From: JBBCJR01 sp037190805
GTDB lineage: Bacteria > Pseudomonadota > Alphaproteobacteria > Sphingomonadales > Sphingomonadaceae
NCBI GenBank assembly: GCA_037190805.1
Contig: JBBCJR010000021.1
Span: 48,286 to 112,285 of the forward strand
Length of the DNA: 64,000 nt
Direction: 5' to 3'
The notes beneath the pieces were generated by a model. The model saw nothing but the letters and a program-made list of their open reading frames with translations. It made no database searches and had not been told where the DNA came from. Shown in pieces: positions 61,800-64,000 of this stretch; positions within the stretch are counted from its first letter, which is position 1, and every line of letters starts with the position of its first letter. A program made the translations under genes and the position numbers.

Positions 61800-63562
61800 A
61801 GGCGTTGAGAAAAGGGCGCCTGCGCGTGCGCTTCGACCGGCAGGCCAGCGTTCTGGGAATGATGGAATGGTTTGCAGAGCAGGATATTTCTGTCCTGCCC
61901 ATCCATGGCATTGCTGACGGCTGCTGCACTTGCGGTGATGCCGAATGCGGGAGTCCCGGCAAACACCCGATCAGTTCGCTGGTGCCCCATGGGGGCAAGG
62001 ATGCGACGACCAACTTGAAAACGATCCGGCGGTGGCATCGTAAATACCCGGACATGAACTATGCCGTTGCCACGGAGGGGCTGGCGGTGATCGACTGCGA
62101 CAGCAAGGAAGCCTTGCGGGCGTTCCGGTCAGGCTATCATCCGCCGCCGACCTTCACCGTGAAAACGGCGCGTGGATTCCACTTCTACTTCAGGGGTGGA
62201 ATGCCCGCCCGCAACGGCGCGCGGAACAAGCTCGACGTGAAAAGCGGTCCCGGTTCCTATGTCGTCGGGCCGGGGTCACGTCATGCTTCCGGGCCGATCT
62301 ACGCGGTATGGGAAGACGAACCGATTGCCGACTTGCCAGAGAACATCGCGGGCATCACCGAACGCGCTGACGAACCAGCGGATGAAGGCGGCGGGCCGAT
62401 TCCGGTCGGGATGCGCAATTCCACCATGACGCAGTTCGCGGGATACATGCATGCCAAGGGGGTGCCGCAAGCTGCTGTTCTGGAAACGCTAAAGACGCTG
62501 AACCGCACCATGTCGGAGAAGCCGTTGCCCGATCGCGAGGTCAGGCAAATAGCGCGTAGCGTGTCGCGCTATCCGGTTAAGGCGTTGCCACAAATCATTC
62601 CTTTTTCGGACATCCCGGAGGAACGCCTTGAATTCCTCTGGTATCCCTACATCTGCCTCGGCACGCTGGGGCTGCTGGACGGCGATCCCGGTGACGGCAA
62701 GAGTCAGCTTTGCGTTTGGCTCTGTGCGCGTCTGAGCCGTGGCGACACGCTGCCCAACGGGGATCGATTTGAACCCGCCAATTGCTTCCTTTTCAATTTT
62801 GAGGACTTGCCCGGTGCAGTCATCAAAAGGCGACTGAAAGCCAACGGCGCTGACCTAGACCGGGTGTTCATCCAATCGCGGCAGTTCCAGCTTACGGCGG
62901 AAATGGTTGAGTGGATGGACGGTGAAATAGCTGAAAAGCAGCCACGCCTCGTCATTCTCGATCCTATTCAGGCTTTCATGTCCGGTGTGGACGGCAACAG
63001 CAACATCGATGTGCGCGAATTCATGTCGCGCTTGGGCGAGATCGCGATGAAGCGGAAATGCGCGATTATCTGTGTCCGTCACTTCGGCAAGGGTGCTCAA
63101 GACAAGGCCATGAAAAAGGGGCTGGGATCGACTGATTTTGTGGGCATCTCGCGCAATCAGTTTGGTCTTGCCCGCCGCAACGATGGTGTCCGGGGTTTCA
63201 TCGTCTTCCACATGAAAACGAACTTCGAAAGCGGGGATTCCATGCTCTTCACGATGGGTGATGCCAATGGCCGTGAAGGGGAGCAGCCGAAGATATCCTT
63301 CGATAAGTTCACCAAAATCACGGCTGATGAGTTCTTTTCGGGCGAGGTATCTTCTCGCGGTCCGGAGCAGGATGAGCGAGAGGTGGCCAAGGAATATCTG
63401 CTTGAGGCGCTGGCTGGCGGTTCCAAGGCCGCCGCTGAACTAAAGTCGCAAGGTGAAGCGCGTGCAATAAGTGCATCAACGCTTGACCGGGCGCGGAAGG
63501 AACTCGGCATCGTTACCGCCAAGAAGGGAAAAATCTGGTTCTGGTCGCTTCCGCCCGAGTGA
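61796..63562 (+). CDS. Primase-polymerase/helicase-type replication protein
   Basis: A 588-residue protein with two enzymatic halves. The first (about 15-185) is a bifunctional primase/polymerase domain, with a Cys cluster CCTCGDAECGSPGKHP, the metal-binding DCD in AVIDCDSKEALRAF, and RGFHFYFRGG and GPGSYVVGPGS. The second (from about 270) is a RecA-like AAA ATPase with Walker A GDPGDGKSQ, Walker B LVILDPIQ and a late arginine-rich region (SRNQFGLARRND). A winged-helix tail (STLDRARKELGIVTAKKGKI) ends it. Such proteins replicate or prime excised integrative elements. Confidence 0.88.
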   Translation: MKALRKGRLRVRFDRQASVLGMMEWFAEQDISVLPIHGIADGCCTCGDAECGSPGKHPISSLVPHGGKDATTNLKTIRRWHRKYPDMNYAVATEGLAVIDCDSKEALRAFRSGYHPPPTFTVKTARGFHFYFRGGMPARNGARNKLDVKSGPGSYVVGPGSRHASGPIYAVWEDEPIADLPENIAGITERADEPADEGGGPIPVGMRNSTMTQFAGYMHAKGVPQAAVLETLKTLNRTMSEKPLPDREVRQIARSVSRYPVKALPQIIPFSDIPEERLEFLWYPYICLGTLGLLDGDPGDGKSQLCVWLCARLSRGDTLPNGDRFEPANCFLFNFEDLPGAVIKRRLKANGADLDRVFIQSRQFQLTAEMVEWMDGEIAEKQPRLVILDPIQAFMSGVDGNSNIDVREFMSRLGEIAMKRKCAIICVRHFGKGAQDKAMKKGLGSTDFVGISRNQFGLARRNDGVRGFIVFHMKTNFESGDSMLFTMGDANGREGEQPKISFDKFTKITADEFFSGEVSSRGPEQDEREVAKEYLLEALAGGSKAAAELKSQGEARAISASTLDRARKELGIVTAKKGKIWFWSLPPE

Positions 63563-63739
63563 CCCAACTTTTCAAGTTTCCAAGTTTTCATTGCCGGGGA
63601 TCGGTGGGAAGTCGCATTACGCGATTTCGCGCCGCCCCGGCACTTTTCACGATTTGCCCGGTGATGAAAACATGAAAACCGGAAAAGTTGGATTGGTGAG
63701 GTTGCTGGAAGGCACCGAGTAGGCCGATGCCCCAGCGCC

Positions 63740-64000
63740 TTATACGGATGGCGTGGCGGACAAGGCCTTGCGAGCCTCGTCCAGCGCCTTTGAGCCAGGA
63801 GCCCACGACCATGGTTGACGCGCGACATGCTCCTTGCCCAAGTTGGGGTATTGCCTCGTCTGCTTAGCGGCAAGGCGTAGGAGCATCCGGGCGTCGCGCG
63901 GGGACATTTTCATTTCGCGGGCGAGTTGGTCGAGCGTGACCATTTCCGCTTGGGGGTTAGCCGATGCAGGCTTGGCGGTGGTATCGGCCTTTGTCGCTGC
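63740..64000 (-). CDS. C-terminal part of an unknown element protein (runs off the right edge)
   Basis: On the minus strand the frame is open from the right edge to a stop at 63740. The visible 86 residues hold MVTLDQLAREMKMSPRDARM, a helix-turn-helix-like motif, then QTRQYPNLGKEHVARQPWSW. An ATG at 63941-63943 could be a start, but the frame stays open to the edge. It converges on the primase gene. No function is assigned. Confidence 0.55.
   Translation of the reverse strand, partial: AATKADTTAKPASANPQAEMVTLDQLAREMKMSPRDARMLLRLAAKQTRQYPNLGKEHVARQPWSWAPGSKALDEARKALSATPSV

Noticed and set aside
1..64000. CRISPR array, rRNA genes, replication origin
   Set aside because: No regularly spaced repeat units, no rRNA-like sequence and no cluster of DnaA boxes were seen on either strand.

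Overview
The window looks like chromosomal DNA of a GC-rich alphaproteobacterium, most likely a sphingomonad (Sphingomonas, Sphingobium or Novosphingobium type). The reasons are the many TonB-dependent receptors, tiny genes of a kind I recall from sphingomonads, archaic Csu-type pili, and a tRNA-Lys(CUU) fragment of alphaproteobacterial type. The species is inferred from protein style only; no marker gene settles it.

Layout. 0-4 kb: CDP-glucose synthesis genes (rfbF, rfbG) divergent from a PMT/ArnT-like membrane glycosyltransferase. 3.7-7.3 kb: housekeeping genes (RNase H-like, RluE-like, FAD protein, OmpA-like). 7.4-10.6 kb: a cluster of very small genes, including an orphan MbcA/ParS-like antitoxin domain, a cold-shock protein followed 4 nt later by an extra IF-1, and a spermidine-synthase-like gene. 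10.8-17.5 kb: TrhO, a Tat-exported aldo/keto reductase, a secreted unknown and a penicillin-amidase-type acylase. 18.4-21.7 kb: a siderophore esterase-like gene plus TonB receptor behind a possible Fur site. 22.9-28.2 kb: a five-gene Csu-like pilus operon. 29.3-38.4 kb: a Fur-type site, a FecA-like receptor, a strong hairpin, then an unknown protein, an OmpR/EnvZ-type pair, an FbpABC-type ferric transporter and a DUF454 protein. 38.5-46.0 kb: a heavy-metal RND efflux operon carrying its own two-component system on the minus strand. 47.0-50.8 kb: a TonB receptor overlapping a phytase-like secreted protein. 50.9-57.1 kb: a decayed region with IS3 and IS5 debris, an orphan gpV/PAAR-like spike pair, an MscS channel, an RHS tail and a solute-binding protein. 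57.1-64 kb: the left part of an integrative element, bordered by the 3' half of a tRNA-Lys, carrying HipBA with repeated operators, a P4-type integrase, AlpA, small unknowns and a primase-polymerase/ATPase; it runs off the right edge.

The genes fall into functional blocks: iron acquisition (two receptor systems, one ABC importer, likely Fur control), surface structures (sugar nucleotides, pili, OmpA), metal efflux, and mobile DNA. Broken integrase pieces at 18.0, 21.9-22.3 and 46.4 kb and broken transposases at seven places show repeated insertion and decay. The most unusual observations are a hairpin just upstream of two different integrase genes that keeps its shape through compensatory base changes, the iron operon with a built-in sensor pair, the CspA/IF-1 pair, and the orphan spike/PAAR pair.
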